Origin: Owenia fusiformis
Lineage: Eukaryota > Annelida > Polychaeta > Sabellida > Oweniidae
Length of the DNA stretch: 64,000 bases
Direction: 5' to 3'
Assembly: GCA_903813345.2 (NCBI GenBank)
Contig: CAIIXF020000009.1
Location: forward strand, 17,507,759 to 17,571,758
Positions 34,911 to 45,341 of this stretch are shown piece after piece. Position 1 is the first letter of the stretch. Each line of letters starts with the position of its first letter. The notes under the pieces are model-generated. The model ran no database searches and had not been told where the DNA came from. It worked only from the letters and a program-made list of their open reading frames with translations. The position numbers were made by a program, and so were the translations under genes.

Positions 34911-36018
34911 GTATCCAATGTGAACATCAGCAACACAACCTACAACTGGTTACATATACAATAACCTAAAACTGTTGAGAATATAGAGTAGTTACAAATG
35001 TCCTTACTGGGCTTGTACATCTAAAACTGTGGCGAGTTATACAATGAGTCGCATCAATTTTCAATAGCTACTGGTGACAATACACGATCATATAAAAACT
35101 GGTAAAATAACGATGCGTTAGTTCAGCAAACGTGTAAACTGTGCATTTCAAAACATTAAAAGTTACATTGCATTACCATACTCAGGATCAGCTAGGGTAC
35201 AGGTACTGCACTGCCTCACTACAGCGTCGTTACACTGCACTGCTCATGGTACTTTTTAGAGATACACTATACTGCACACCTCTGCTGTACTGCACTTGCT
35301 CGACTCGGCGTTTCTGCACTGGACTCGGGGTCGACGTTGAATAAGCTGTTAAAGTAGTTGAATTCGACTGGACTCGTCGAACACTTGGTAGCTGAAACTA
35401 CTGGACCGCGTTGACAGGGTATTACATGCAGAATCTACTGGGCTGCTTGTAAGCCGCGTTGCCGTACTGCTGTATCTTGCTTTACGGGGTTACACCTTTT
35501 GCGATAAGACCTACAATTCCCTGGCCTACAATTAAACTACGCATGCATCCATGCATACAGGATACAGTATGATTTACACTAGTTCGAGCTATACTAGAAT
35601 TTACACTACATTAACACTAACTTTAAGATTTACAAAAAGTTTACAGTGTTTTACAAGCTACTACAATGTACCTGGTTATTGATTACCGTACATTTATGAT
35701 ACTGCTCTTGGGCGACGTCACGATCAGGCACAAGGGAAATGGCTATCTGGAGACGATATCAACCACACCTATACCTTGTTCAATCTTGAATTTCAAGCTT
35801 GCAGCAACTTGGATGGGCAACCAGGTCAGTGCAGGAAACTGTGGATGGATATCCCGTAGCTTCACTATGCGTGCGAAAATGCATATGGCTGAGCAGTTTA
35901 CCTCGTGTTGCGTAAATTTCCGGGCCGGAAATGTAGATCTCTGGTTTCTGCTTGCAGACACCTTTTCCCCCTCTTTTTCAAAGGCCGGAGACGCAGACGT
36001 AGTTGTTGCTGTCTGTAA

Positions 36019-36028
36019 GCTGCCACCA
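36019..36028 (-). other. Primer-binding site, tRNA-Leu type
   Basis: Two bases after the 5' LTR the coding strand reads TGGTGGCAGC, complementary to a tRNA 3' end GCTGCCA-CCA. This acceptor sequence is typical of animal tRNA-Leu (AAG/TAG). Only about 10 bases match. Confidence 0.65.
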
Positions 36029-36030
36029 AA

Positions 36031-36995
36031 TGTAACCGGACGAAACGGGGAAGGGAAAGGGACTTTTTAAACAGAACCTAATATATCAAATACAACATGC
36101 AACACATATGCAACACGACAAGTGATGTAAAATATAACAATATGTACAAGGTTTATTTATTTAAAATCAACATGGAGAACAGTATGATCAAAATAGTAAT
36201 ATTGCACTGAGAGAAAGAACAATGGTATTTATGATGCTTTTAATTTAATCTATTACTCTAGATATGTAAATGTCTTTATAAAATGTCTTTCAAAATAATA
36301 CCACAGAAATGTCTATTTAAAATGTCTATAAAAGATAATAAAAGCTATGCGAGACGATAAGAGGCAACCGGTTGTGGGACTGGCCCTTGAAGTCGTCGTG
36401 GACTTGATCACGATGATAGGGGACTTGCATAGAGTGTAGGCTGCTCTTGATGCGCTTGGCTGACTGTGTGGTCTCAACTCCCGTGATGACGCTATTCCTT
36501 CAGCGAATTCCAGCCGTTACGGCACCCCAATGGACTGCTGTAGATTCACAGCTTACGAATCCTTATCTTGGGTTGCTCATTGCTGCATATTGCTGTTGAT
36601 GAAGTCTGTAAGCCGAAGTAACGCCAAGTCCAGAAACAGGAATGTTGTTCACCTAGAAAATGTGCATAGCCCTACCTTGTAGTCGTGCCTCCCGATATCG
36701 TCTGCCGCCCTACAACGCTGGCGATCTAACATTCGATTCAATCGTGAGTTGATACAAAATCAACCAATCAGATTATAGATAAATATTTCCAACTCGCGTT
36801 CGAATTGCGTTTTCCGTCGTGGTTTGCTTCTTCGAAGTTACAAAACCGGTTTATTTCCAATTAGTCTATCACACAGGATTCATATGTAAAGTGTTGCTCC
36901 GTTTTTGTGTTTCAGTGAAATAGACATTAAAATATCATACTGCCGCAACTGCGAAAGCTTTATGCATTCATAATTTCGTTAAGCAGACCGTTACA
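36031..36995 (-). repeat. 5' LTR (right copy), 965 bp
   Basis: Same sequence as 25290-26254, with no difference noticed in 965 bp. It is followed by the target duplication ATAG at 36996-36999. It should drive minus-strand transcription of the element. Confidence 0.96.
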
Positions 36996-36999
36996 ATAG

Positions 37000-37734
37000 T
37001 GTATTATATTGCACAAATAATCAAATTGAGAATGTAAAAAAGGAATTAAATTTATATGTTAATTAGTAAGCTAATTAATATGCATAAAAACACAGTTGTT
37101 ATACACTTCTTTTACCCCTATATTATACTCATAATTGAAATACTAGATCGTATTTATTCTACTCTTTTAGGGTTATGTTATTCAAGTGGAATTAACTCCA
37201 CTTGTAACACATTTATATTCTTAGCTTTACAATGATACCAAATCTCCGTTCTACCAACGGTCAACCCGTTATAAAAATCAGACAATCGTTACTGCACTTA
37301 GTTTACATTGTTCCGGTAGTGTTGATTTAATGACTTAATTTGCATAATTACTGTATTTTTTCAGAGAGAGAATGTTCGCAGGTAGATATGTATATTGCAA
37401 GTCATAAATTAAAGAAAAATAACTGATAAGGGATAACTCCATTTAAATACATGAATACTACCAAATGTGCCACGCCCCTTTTCAGAAATATTACATAATT
37501 TTAAAAAGACAATAGAAAAAAACGCTCAACCTACCACAACTGCATATTTGTGACTTTTTGACCAGGACATGTCTTACTTTCAAAATATGCAATAAAACAT
37601 TGTATATACTCCAAAACAATGTTCAGTGATAAATTCTTTGTTTTCATCTAGACTACTGCCCCTTAGTGTTATGAAAAATACGTTGTCTACAAAAGGGTCA
37701 ATTGTGAATTCAGATATGTAAGTTCAATGGGATA
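37000..37734. other. Intergenic, no gene recognised
   Basis: AT-rich flank of the retrotransposon insertion with no coding or repeat signal noticed. Confidence 0.35.
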
Positions 37735-38145
37735 ACGTACATCGAGATGACAACGTACACTTATGATTTAAAAAAATATTATTTTAGCAAAAACGTGAAT
37801 ATTTATTAAATTTTCAACCGATCTTAATTATGTAACTTTGGGAAACATATTCCCACAAAAATAATCGACACCCTTAGGCGACAGGGGAAAAAATGACCAA
37901 AGGAAATGTGAGAAAACAACATTTTCCAACCGATCATTGTTAATAGGTAGATTTACTACGAAAAAACTCGAGCACTGCCCGAAAATCTTTTCACGGAATT
38001 AGAAAGTTAAATGTCGTCCAAATCGAATACACACGAAATTAAACATAAAATCCCTTAAGTATTCCTCAGATTAATTTTTAAAACCTACACCACACCCACA
38101 TCATCGTTTTTGCTTCATATCAGTTAGAATAGTGACACCGTACAT
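37735..38145 (-). repeat. Dispersed repeat family, copy 2
   Basis: Inverse copy of the 19260-19650 repeat, running from GATGACAACGTACA to AGTGACACCGTACA, with shared words TCGAATACACACGAAATTAA and GACAGGGGAAAAAATGA. Confidence 0.55.
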
Positions 38146-38247
38146 TTAAAGTGTACGACGGCATATTTTGTCACTGTACACGTTGTCGATGGTTAGGCGT
38201 GGAGAGAGAAAAGTCGAAGACAGGGCAGATATAAATGTATGTATATA

Positions 38248-39244
38248 CAGGGCGTATAAAAAAACCGCAACAAGTAGTTATCTCGTAAAATCACAAAACT
38301 AGTGATGACTACATCAATTTCATTCAATGTATCATAAAGCCACGTCTCTCCTCTTTGCAAAGATATGTCATTCATTCACATGTGGTAATGGGTGGTTGAG
38401 AAGTCCTTCCATTTGCACAGTGGGTCAAAATCGGCTCTGGGCCAAGTTTTAGATATTGAAAAAATCAGTGCAAGGGCTATTGTGCCAATGGAAGTTCCCC
38501 TGACTTGAATTGTTGTGACTTTTTCTTTTGGAGCTATCTCAGGAGCATCTGTGCTCACAATTCCTCCACCAGATATTGCAAAACCTTGAGAAAGAATTGC
38601 CCATGGGCTGCTTTTCTTTGCTTTAACCTACACATGATTCAGGGCTGAACCATGCATGATGTGGACAGATGAGCGCATCTTTATGTGGAAGGAAGTGGTG
38701 GCAAATTGGAGGGGTGAAGGATGTATTCTTGCAAGAGTATGAGTATGAACATTTTACTGTGTATGCCACACCTGTCACACCTTCTTCCAATAGCCCCTAT
38801 GCCCCTTGTACTGACTTTTGCAATGTTTAAAACTTGGGTCCGAGCTGAATTTTGCCCCACTTTGCGAAATTAATGATTATTCGGCCAGAGATAACTCCCT
38901 GTGAATGAATGATATTCCATTGTAAAGAGGAGTAATTTGGCTTTTTGGTACATTGAATGAAAAGGATGCAGTCAGCATTGGTTTTATGTTTTCTTCCAAA
39001 ATTCCATCGAGCTCCGTACACTGACTTTTGTGATGTTTATAACTTGGCCCCAAGCTAATTTTGGCCCACTTTGCAAATGGTATGATTACTCGCCCAATCA
39101 TGACCAAATATCAATGAATGATATACCATTGTAAAGAGGAGACACATTGCTTTATGGTGCATTGAATGAAATCAATGCTGTTATCAGTGGTTTTGTGCTT
39201 TTCCGAGATAACAATCTGTTGCGTGTTTTTTTTGATACGCACTG
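38248..39244. mobile_element. MITE with about 130-bp terminal inverted repeats
   Basis: Ends CAGGGCGTATAAAAAAAC and GTTTTTTTTGATACGCACTG in TA flanks. Inverted similarity extends inward through ATTTCATTCAATG and TCTCCTCTTTGCAAAG/ATTGTAAAGAGGAGA. The right half repeats a block of about 200 bp (38800-38965 and 39010-39165). The frames inside are not recognisable proteins. TA flanks suggest the mariner superfamily. Confidence 0.75.
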
Positions 39245-39284
39245 TATATTCAATAAAATTGGACTACTACTACTATTGGACTAA

Positions 39285-39540
39285 ATCTTAACTATATCTA
39301 TTAAATCTTCAACCAATCTTAATAGTAACTTAGAGAAACATATTCTCGTAAAAATAATCGACACTGTTAGACGACAGGGGAAAAAATGATCAAAGGAAAT
39401 GTGAAAAACCCAACATTTTCTAACCAATAGATTAACTCCGAAAAAAATCGAGCGTTGCTCGAAAATCTTTTAACGTAATCAAAGCTTCCAAAGCGAATAC
39501 ACACGAAATTAAACATGAAATCTTTCAGGTATTCCCAAGA
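39285..39540 (-). repeat. Dispersed repeat family, copy 3 (partial)
   Basis: Close relative of 37735-38145: TTCAACCAATCTTAAT, AATAATCGACAC, GACAGGGGAAAAAATGATCA and the GCGAATACACACGAAATTAA block in the same order. It stops at a C run (39547-39560). Confidence 0.6.
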
Positions 39541-40579
39541 TCGCAACCCCCCCCCCCCCCCATAATAAATAAAATTATAACCATGAGATAGAGCAAGGAA
39601 AGAGCTTTAAAATGCTTTTTATTTGAAGCTTCTACTAGCTCAATTTTGAAAGAAAGTTGCGTCGATTTTTGCAAAATTCAAGATAAATCTTAAATTTTGG
39701 CTTGATGTCTCTATCGCATCCTTGTGATTATACATATTCTTTAGACCCAGGCATGTATTGGATGTTTACTCTGAACATCTCGGACTCATATAATAAACAT
39801 ACAGCAACATATCAGGGCCAGCCCTTGGGCCATGGCGTGATAAATGGCAACATCCCATTTCAACGATTTCAAACGATGTACATTTACAATACAATTGAAT
39901 AGGCTGTCGATTCCTTTATTATTTCTATTAGATGAGAGATGAATTATTTCTAATTTCATGAAAATTGGTGGAGCTTTTACATGGTTAAGTAATGCCAGAT
40001 GAGAAAGCCGGACTATGAAGATGACATCTATGTGAGATATATACCGTCTTTATCTCCAGCCTCGATCATTTTTTCTGACATTTAACAACTGAATTCTAGT
40101 CAGTATTTACACATGCTATAGATTTTCTTATACCAAAATTAAACTACCGAAACACCATGAACATTGAACAGGTTAGATTTCTCTAGCCTGCGCTAAAAGA
40201 TTTTTTCATTTAGAAGTATACCTTAAATATATATCAGATCGACATATTTTTCGAAAAGATAATATATAACATATATATAATATATATAATATATGTAAGG
40301 TCGGTCTAAAGCTGATCTATGGTATGTATGACCGCAACACTGTGCAAACATTGAACGACCCCGATTAAATGTAAACTTTTTAGGACAAACATGTAGCTGT
40401 GTAGATTGTAAAGGTTTTATATTCTCAAGAGCTGTACTGCTTGTACTATTCAAGTTTACAGTTCTGTGAAGTATTTAGTTACCGATTACTTGTTTAGAAG
40501 CATATTACAAAACTGAAACAAACGTTTATATTTCACTAATCGGAGCCTGTACGACAAATTGGACCATACAAGGCTAAGG
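39541..40579. other. Upstream region of the universal stress protein gene
   Basis: No exon recognised. It begins with a C run, and AT-repeat sequence (ATATATAATATATATAATATATG) lies near 40265-40296. The promoter of the next gene probably lies here; no specific motif can be defended. Confidence 0.4.
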
Positions 40580-42011
40580 ATGGCCGAGGCTAGTAAAGGA
40601 CGAACTGTTGCAATAGCTGTAGATCAAAGTGAACATTCAAAAGGGGCAGTAGCTTGTAAGTATAAGTATACAATCAAACGGGGTCATACTGTTACTTGCA
40701 AGTATACAATCGTAATCAAAGGGCTAACCGGTATAGTTGATATTTGTCGCATCTTGATTCTCAAGGTATTACTTGCTCCAACCACTTGGAATTCCGAAGA
40801 TGATTTGTCGCGGATTGCCTGGATTCGGACACACCTTGCCTAGCTTGAATTCACACATAGTTAGGCAAGGTGTGTCCAGTCAATCCGTACATCATATAAT
40901 TTCAGTGCATTACATAACCAATCACCGCATCCAAGGTCAATCCTTGTGTGGTTGTTAAGGTGACAACTTGACTCTACTGATTGAAATTGATGCTTTGCCA
41001 ACTTGACCCTTGCAAAAAGTTTCATTTCAAAATATGTAAGTTTAGTGATCTCGTATCTTGAAAGTGACACGGTAGAAAGATATTGTGCAATGTTTGGAAG
41101 CCCAAGTCTCGATGCATTGTAGAACGACCATTCCTTTCAGGTGTTGTTTCCTTAAAATTAACACTCGCTGCTCTGCCTCTCGTGCAAAGTTTGGAAAGTA
41201 ACACCTTCAGAGGAATGGTCATCCCACATTGCACTGAGGCTCCGAGTCCAGGGCTTAAATCCTTAATTAAAACAATAACAAACAAGTCTCTTAATATTAC
41301 AATGGTTTCAGTTTACCTGACCAAACTTAGAGTTCCGGGCGATAAAGTTGTTGTCATCCACTGTCAGGAATGGTTCAATCTAGACCAAGCTAGTAAGTAT
41401 TATTTCATTTGGTCATACAACAGTAACTTCGAGTAACATACTATGCAGTATTCAAAACATGACACTGATGTAATTTATGATGTATTCCCCTCTCTGTTAT
41501 AGGACTTCATTATGCAAGCGGAGCAGCGTTTCAAGAAATGATCGAGCAAGAAGATGCACGAGTTGAATCTTGTAAATTAGAATACACAACTATTTTAAAG
41601 GATGCTGGGGTAAGTGTGTCGGTTAACATTCGGATGGCATTCACGTTTTGCGTTTCCTAAAACCTGAAAACTACTCAGTCACAGGGGAAGCAGGATATTG
41701 GTTTTATTTTAAGTGTGACACAGGCCCGTAACCAGGGGTGGCTCATATCTCCTGAAAAATTTTGGACCCATCTTTTTCCTTTTTTGATATATCTATCGTT
41801 GCAGGTCGACGTTCTAAAAAGTAGGTCGGACTGGGGAAAACCTGGTGAGATTGTGTGCCAAGTGGCCAAAGAAGAGGGCTGTGACTTTATTGTAATCGGG
41901 ACACGTGGACAAGGGAAGCTGAGACGCACAATTATGGGAAGTGTATCAGATTATGTAATCCATCATTCTGAATGTCCAGTCGTTGTATGCAGAAGTTCAC
42001 ATAAGCATTGA
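40580..42011 (+). CDS. Universal stress protein (UspA family), ATP-binding type
   Basis: Four exons: 40580-40655, 41312-41392, 41503-41609 and 41805-42011. The introns have donors GTAAGT, GTAAGT, GTAAGT and acceptors TTTCAG, TTATAG, TTGCAG, and all joins keep frame. The product is 156 residues, the normal size for a single-domain Usp. VAIAVDQSEHS (10-20) is the first strand and loop, PGDKVVVIHCQEW (34-46) the second, and G-x2-G-x9-G-S at 120-134 (GTRGQGK to MGS) is the ATP-binding motif, followed by SDYVIHHSECPVVV. The family forms dimers in the cytosol and is linked to stress resistance; its role in animals is little known. The first true ATG is taken; upstream in frame there is only TTG. 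Intron 1 carries hairpins unrelated to coding. Confidence 0.95.
40811..40888. repeat. Inverted repeat in intron 1 of the stress protein gene
   Basis: CGGACACACCTTGCCTA is mirrored by TAGGCAAGGTGTGTCC about 30 bp on, with flanks GGATTG/CAATCC also pairing. Confidence 0.65.
41095..41250. repeat. Foldback repeat in intron 1 of the stress protein gene
   Basis: GACCATTCCTTTCAGGTGTT is mirrored by AACACCTTCAGAGGAATGGTC, with flanks GATGCATTG and CATTGCACTGAG. A diverged half copy is at about 715-800. Confidence 0.55.
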
Positions 42012-42176
42012 GAGTTGTGGTAGAGAAAGTACACGCATACCTGAAACATTAGCGAAGTTAATAAGTTACACGTGGTTTTTAAAAAAAACTGACCCAACGT
42101 GAATGTGTATAATTATGGTATGGTCCTCAATGGATTAGTTCTCCCATTTGTAGTGTTTACTTTGTCAATTACCCAA

Positions 42177-42603
42177 ATGCGAGTAGGTAGTTACCAGTTT
42201 CAACACCAGGTGGCTGATTCGGGTCAATTAACATGGCAGGTATATAAGAAAGTTCCCTTAAACTTGAATATTATCAATTTAAGTGGCTCAATTCTCATAT
42301 AACCCTTATGTGTCTGATACTTATACTAATGAAAAAATGTCCAGTAAAGCAAAATATTATCTGTCCACTAAAATAAAAGATATTTCATTTTTTGTGATTT
42401 TATAGCATGGGGTCTATGGGGAATCTCCCCGAGCTAGAAGTCACATTTTCAAAGAAAATTAATTTTTCAGAGTTGATAAGCACTTTTTAAAACCACATTT
42501 CTAGATGTAATTTTACATGTAGATTTCAAATATGACATCAGTTTGACTGAATTGTGAATTTTTAATGACGTAAATCAAGATTATTTCTACTCGCATCTGG
42601 GTT
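42177..42603 (+). repeat. About 430-bp dispersed repeat, copy 1
   Basis: Strong similarity along its whole length to 62611-63032 (GCGAGTAGGTAGTT, AGAAAGTTCCCTT, CATATAACCCTTATG, GGGGTCTAT, ATGACGTAAATCAAGATTAT). A truncated inverse piece lies at 44645-44705. No coding potential. Confidence 0.75.
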
Positions 42604-42985
42604 ATTGAGTATAAAAGGTAAATGGAAAATAATTGTAATTATAGGTCCCTTGGAAAGTGAATTGAGAGTGGGACAGTAATCCCCGAAGGTCGAAATATTA
42701 CACACCCACGTTCAGGTTCTCTGTGTAACTTAACCTCCCTCAAGGGATACGAAAAACGTATTTGACGTTCATCAGACACGCAGAGATTTGTACAACCGTA
42801 AATCTAATTTCTTGCATGATACCATAAAAGCGCACATGTAGATCCCTAGGGGTATAATAATGTAAAAATTGTAAACCCAAGGTTAAATAAAATGATTTTT
42901 AAAAAATTATGTTCGGCTGCTGTTGGTCAAACTGTGTGTATACGAAGTCCATTGTGTTCAGCTCCTTTCGATCACTCTATGTGTA
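42604..42985. other. Intergenic, no gene recognised
   Basis: No coding or repeat signal noticed. Confidence 0.35.
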
Positions 42986-43174
42986 CAGGGTGTCAAATAA
43001 ATATGTTCTCCCCTTTAATTTCAAGAGAATCAAGTTGAGCTAGTCATCTGAAACTTGCTCCATGAAGCCTTGTTTTAATGTGCTAAAGAACAATTCAGAT
43101 TTCATGCAGACAAAAAAGTAATGCAACATTATGTGGATGTTAAAGGTGAGAGAACATATTTATTTGACACCCTG
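42986..43174. mobile_element. Mariner-type MITE, 189 bp
   Basis: Ends CAGGGTGTCAAATAAATATG and CATATTTATTTGACACCCTG are perfect inverted copies over 20 bp and continue with GTTCTC/GAGAAC, in TA flanks. Same end family as 1896-2727. Confidence 0.85.
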
Positions 43175-43840
43175 TATATAAGGTCCATTCTTCTAAGCTC
43201 TTAGCGGCTACTCTATGTGTATATGAGATTTTTTTAAGTTTATGTTATATTTATTTCATTATACTTTCAACAAATAAATTCAAGTCCTACACCGAAGCAT
43301 TATTGGCCTTGCAGGTTACAATGTTATAATTACAATAGTAGGTTAAAATGTAAATATGATAGATGTATAAAGATAAATGGCACATATATATTTGATAGGA
43401 AATAATCACGAAGACTCGAAGACGGGGCAGAGATAAAATAATGTACATACCTATTCAATAATATGGGACTATGTCTTGATTTCCTTGACAATACGTGTAG
43501 AGTATAAAAAATCTGCAGTAAGTTGTTGGGTAGACCTTTTACTTTATGCCGATTCCTCTCTTCACTCCATTACTAATAAGAAAGCTATTGAACTTACTGC
43601 AGATTTTTATACTCTATTGTCAAAAGAAACAAGGTTTTATATCACTTATCCTACTCAAATTTTCTTGATGTAAAACTTGCTGAATTAAGGATGAAATTCA
43701 TTGCATTAATCAAACAGGATTCAAATTAGGAAAGTCTACCTTTACCATGATTATCTATTATTGATTTATTCCTTTAATATATTATCAAAACGTAATGATA
43801 TATTGTATAATAATGTATTTTAACCTACAAGTAAACCATT
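43175..43840. other. Intergenic with one hairpin
   Basis: No gene recognised. AGAGTATAAAAAATCTGCAG at about 43498-43517 is mirrored by CTGCAGATTTTTATACTCT at about 43597-43615. Confidence 0.5.
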
Positions 43841-44068
43841 GGGGTCGAGTTGACTAAGGGTCGAGTTGACCAAGGGTTGAGATGACTCGGGGTCGAGTTG
43901 ACTAAGGGTTGAGTTGACCAAGGGTTGAGATGACTCTGGGTCGAGTTGACTAAGGGTTCAGATGACTCAGGGTCGAGTTGACCAAGGGTTCAGATGACTC
44001 GGGGTCGAGTTGTCCAAGGGTTGAGATTACTCTGGGTCGAGTTGACTAAGAAGGGTTGAGTTGACCAG
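43841..44068. repeat. 16-bp minisatellite
   Basis: About 14 units of the form GGGTCGAGTTGACTAA with variants GGGTTGAGATGACTCG and GGGTTCAGATGACTCA. GTTGAC/GATGAC and GGGT are kept in most copies. Confidence 0.9.
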
Positions 44069-44779
44069 GAAGCGTTTGTCTCTGGGCACCCGGATATAAA
44101 ATTCGAGCCAAATTAGTCTAATGGTTTTTGAGTTACCAAAGATTATTCTTTTAATAGAATGGCCACTTTGAAATTCAGCAGCCACCTTGAAAATTCCTTT
44201 AAAAGCAGAGCTCTGTGTTCCTCGAAGGAACCGTCTCGGTCTCTGTATCTCTTAACTGCGTCTCGCAACATATTGATGCAACAAAAATTGAAAAAGCATT
44301 CGTGGAAGAGGTTGAAAATCAGGACATTTTCAAAAAACAATTGGGTGGGTTGTTTGCACCTTCGCTGTCTCAACAACTTTTAAAACAGAAACTAAGAAGG
44401 CATATGCACTGTTGTGTATGATTTTTATTCGTTCATAACTGCATTTCATTCATGGCAGATATGATCTCTAATCATCAATTCCACATGTTTACACCATTTT
44501 CCATATGCACTTTTTAAATGTAACGATTACAAATATTTAAAAAAAAAAAAAAATGTGCAAATTAATTGTCCTAATTGTCTCGTATAGGCCCATGAGACAC
44601 TAATCTCAAGTCCAGCATTATATCACTAAAACAGATGTAATTTAAATTAAAGGGAACTTTCTACTATACAAACCATGCTATTTGACCCGAGGGAGCCACC
44701 TGGACACTGTCATACTCTAAATAATGGTTTGCAATTTTATGGCCACTGTACAAAACATGCTATGAAATACCAAAGTCTT
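44069..44779. other. Intergenic with repeat fragments
   Basis: 44270-44375 matches the right part of the palindromic repeat at 18334-18652 and its continuation. 44645-44705 is an inverse fragment of the 430-bp dispersed repeat. A run of A lies near 44539. Overlapping 70-codon frames on both strands at 44143-44421 lie over this repeat and are not called. Confidence 0.5.
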
Positions 44780-45110
44780 GTCTGGAGGCTAACTTGAACA
44801 TATGGGACAGCTGTTCACTACACGAGCACAAACATCTCCTGTAAAGGCTTTCATCTCTTGTTTTAAAGTGCCAATGGTTGTAAGTGTAGTGGGATTTATG
44901 TCCAGTGAGTGGCAGGTTTCATCATTTGGAGCATGTTTAGTAAAAAGCCATAAAATCGAGACCATTGAAGAAAGACCAATTAAACTTGGTAGAACAAAGA
45001 AAATTAAACAAAGGTTTAATTGTGCTAAATTTAATATCAAACCCATGCTGAATGACTGAGTTATCAACATACATTTCTTTGGGTTACCTTTTTGAGGTAA
45101 AAATGGATTG
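44780..45110 (-). pseudogene. Mariner-like transposase C-terminal remnant
   Basis: The minus-strand frame 44789-45070 parallels the one at 7818-8078 (LATTTRKLKQEIRRRMRA versus TTLTTIGTLKQEMKAFTGD, then CARVV). The right flank ATGACTGAGTTATC and GGGTTACCTTTTTGAG resembles that element's inverted repeat. The left end is missing. Confidence 0.6.
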
Positions 45111-45341
45111 TTTCAGTAACTTAAAGTTTGAAGAGTGCAGTACCAATATGATAACTGCTGTTTAAAATCAATTCATACTTCCAAGGTCCTGATAGTACGG
45201 ATTTAAAACAAAAGTGTAATAAACCTGAACAGACCAAAATCATCCATCTGAGCGAAAAATGTTGAAGTGCAATTTTTGAAATATAATTTTAGGTAAAGTA
45301 CACAATATCATAGACAATTATTTCATTAAATTAATTTTTCT

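Larger units (their letters stand above)
33137..36018 (-). other. Long untranslated leader of the retrotransposon
   Basis: 2.9 kb between the primer-binding site and the gag-pol start, without a long frame on the coding strand. It contains a 22-bp tandem array at 34652-34910 and three copies of a TGCCCTTTGGCAAT block at about 34071, 34113 and 34161. Confidence 0.65.
25290..36995 (-). mobile_element. Complete Ty3/gypsy LTR retrotransposon with chromodomain (11.7 kb)
   Basis: Two 965-bp LTRs (25290-26254 and 36031-36995) frame the element. They begin TGTAAC, end TTACA, and no difference was found on line-by-line reading. The 4-bp duplication ATAG lies at 25286-25289 and 36996-36999. Transcription is on the minus strand, so the right LTR is the 5' LTR. 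Order in the coding sense: 5' LTR, primer-binding site like the tRNA-Leu 3' end, 2.9-kb leader with tandem repeats, one gag-pol frame of 1643 codons, an in-frame TAA, a chromodomain frame, a 1.65-kb non-coding tail, a purine tract and the 3' LTR. Domain order RT-RNase H-integrase and the chromodomain identify a Ty3/gypsy (Metaviridae) chromovirus-type element. No envelope-like frame was seen. Identical LTRs imply very recent insertion. Confidence 0.96.
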
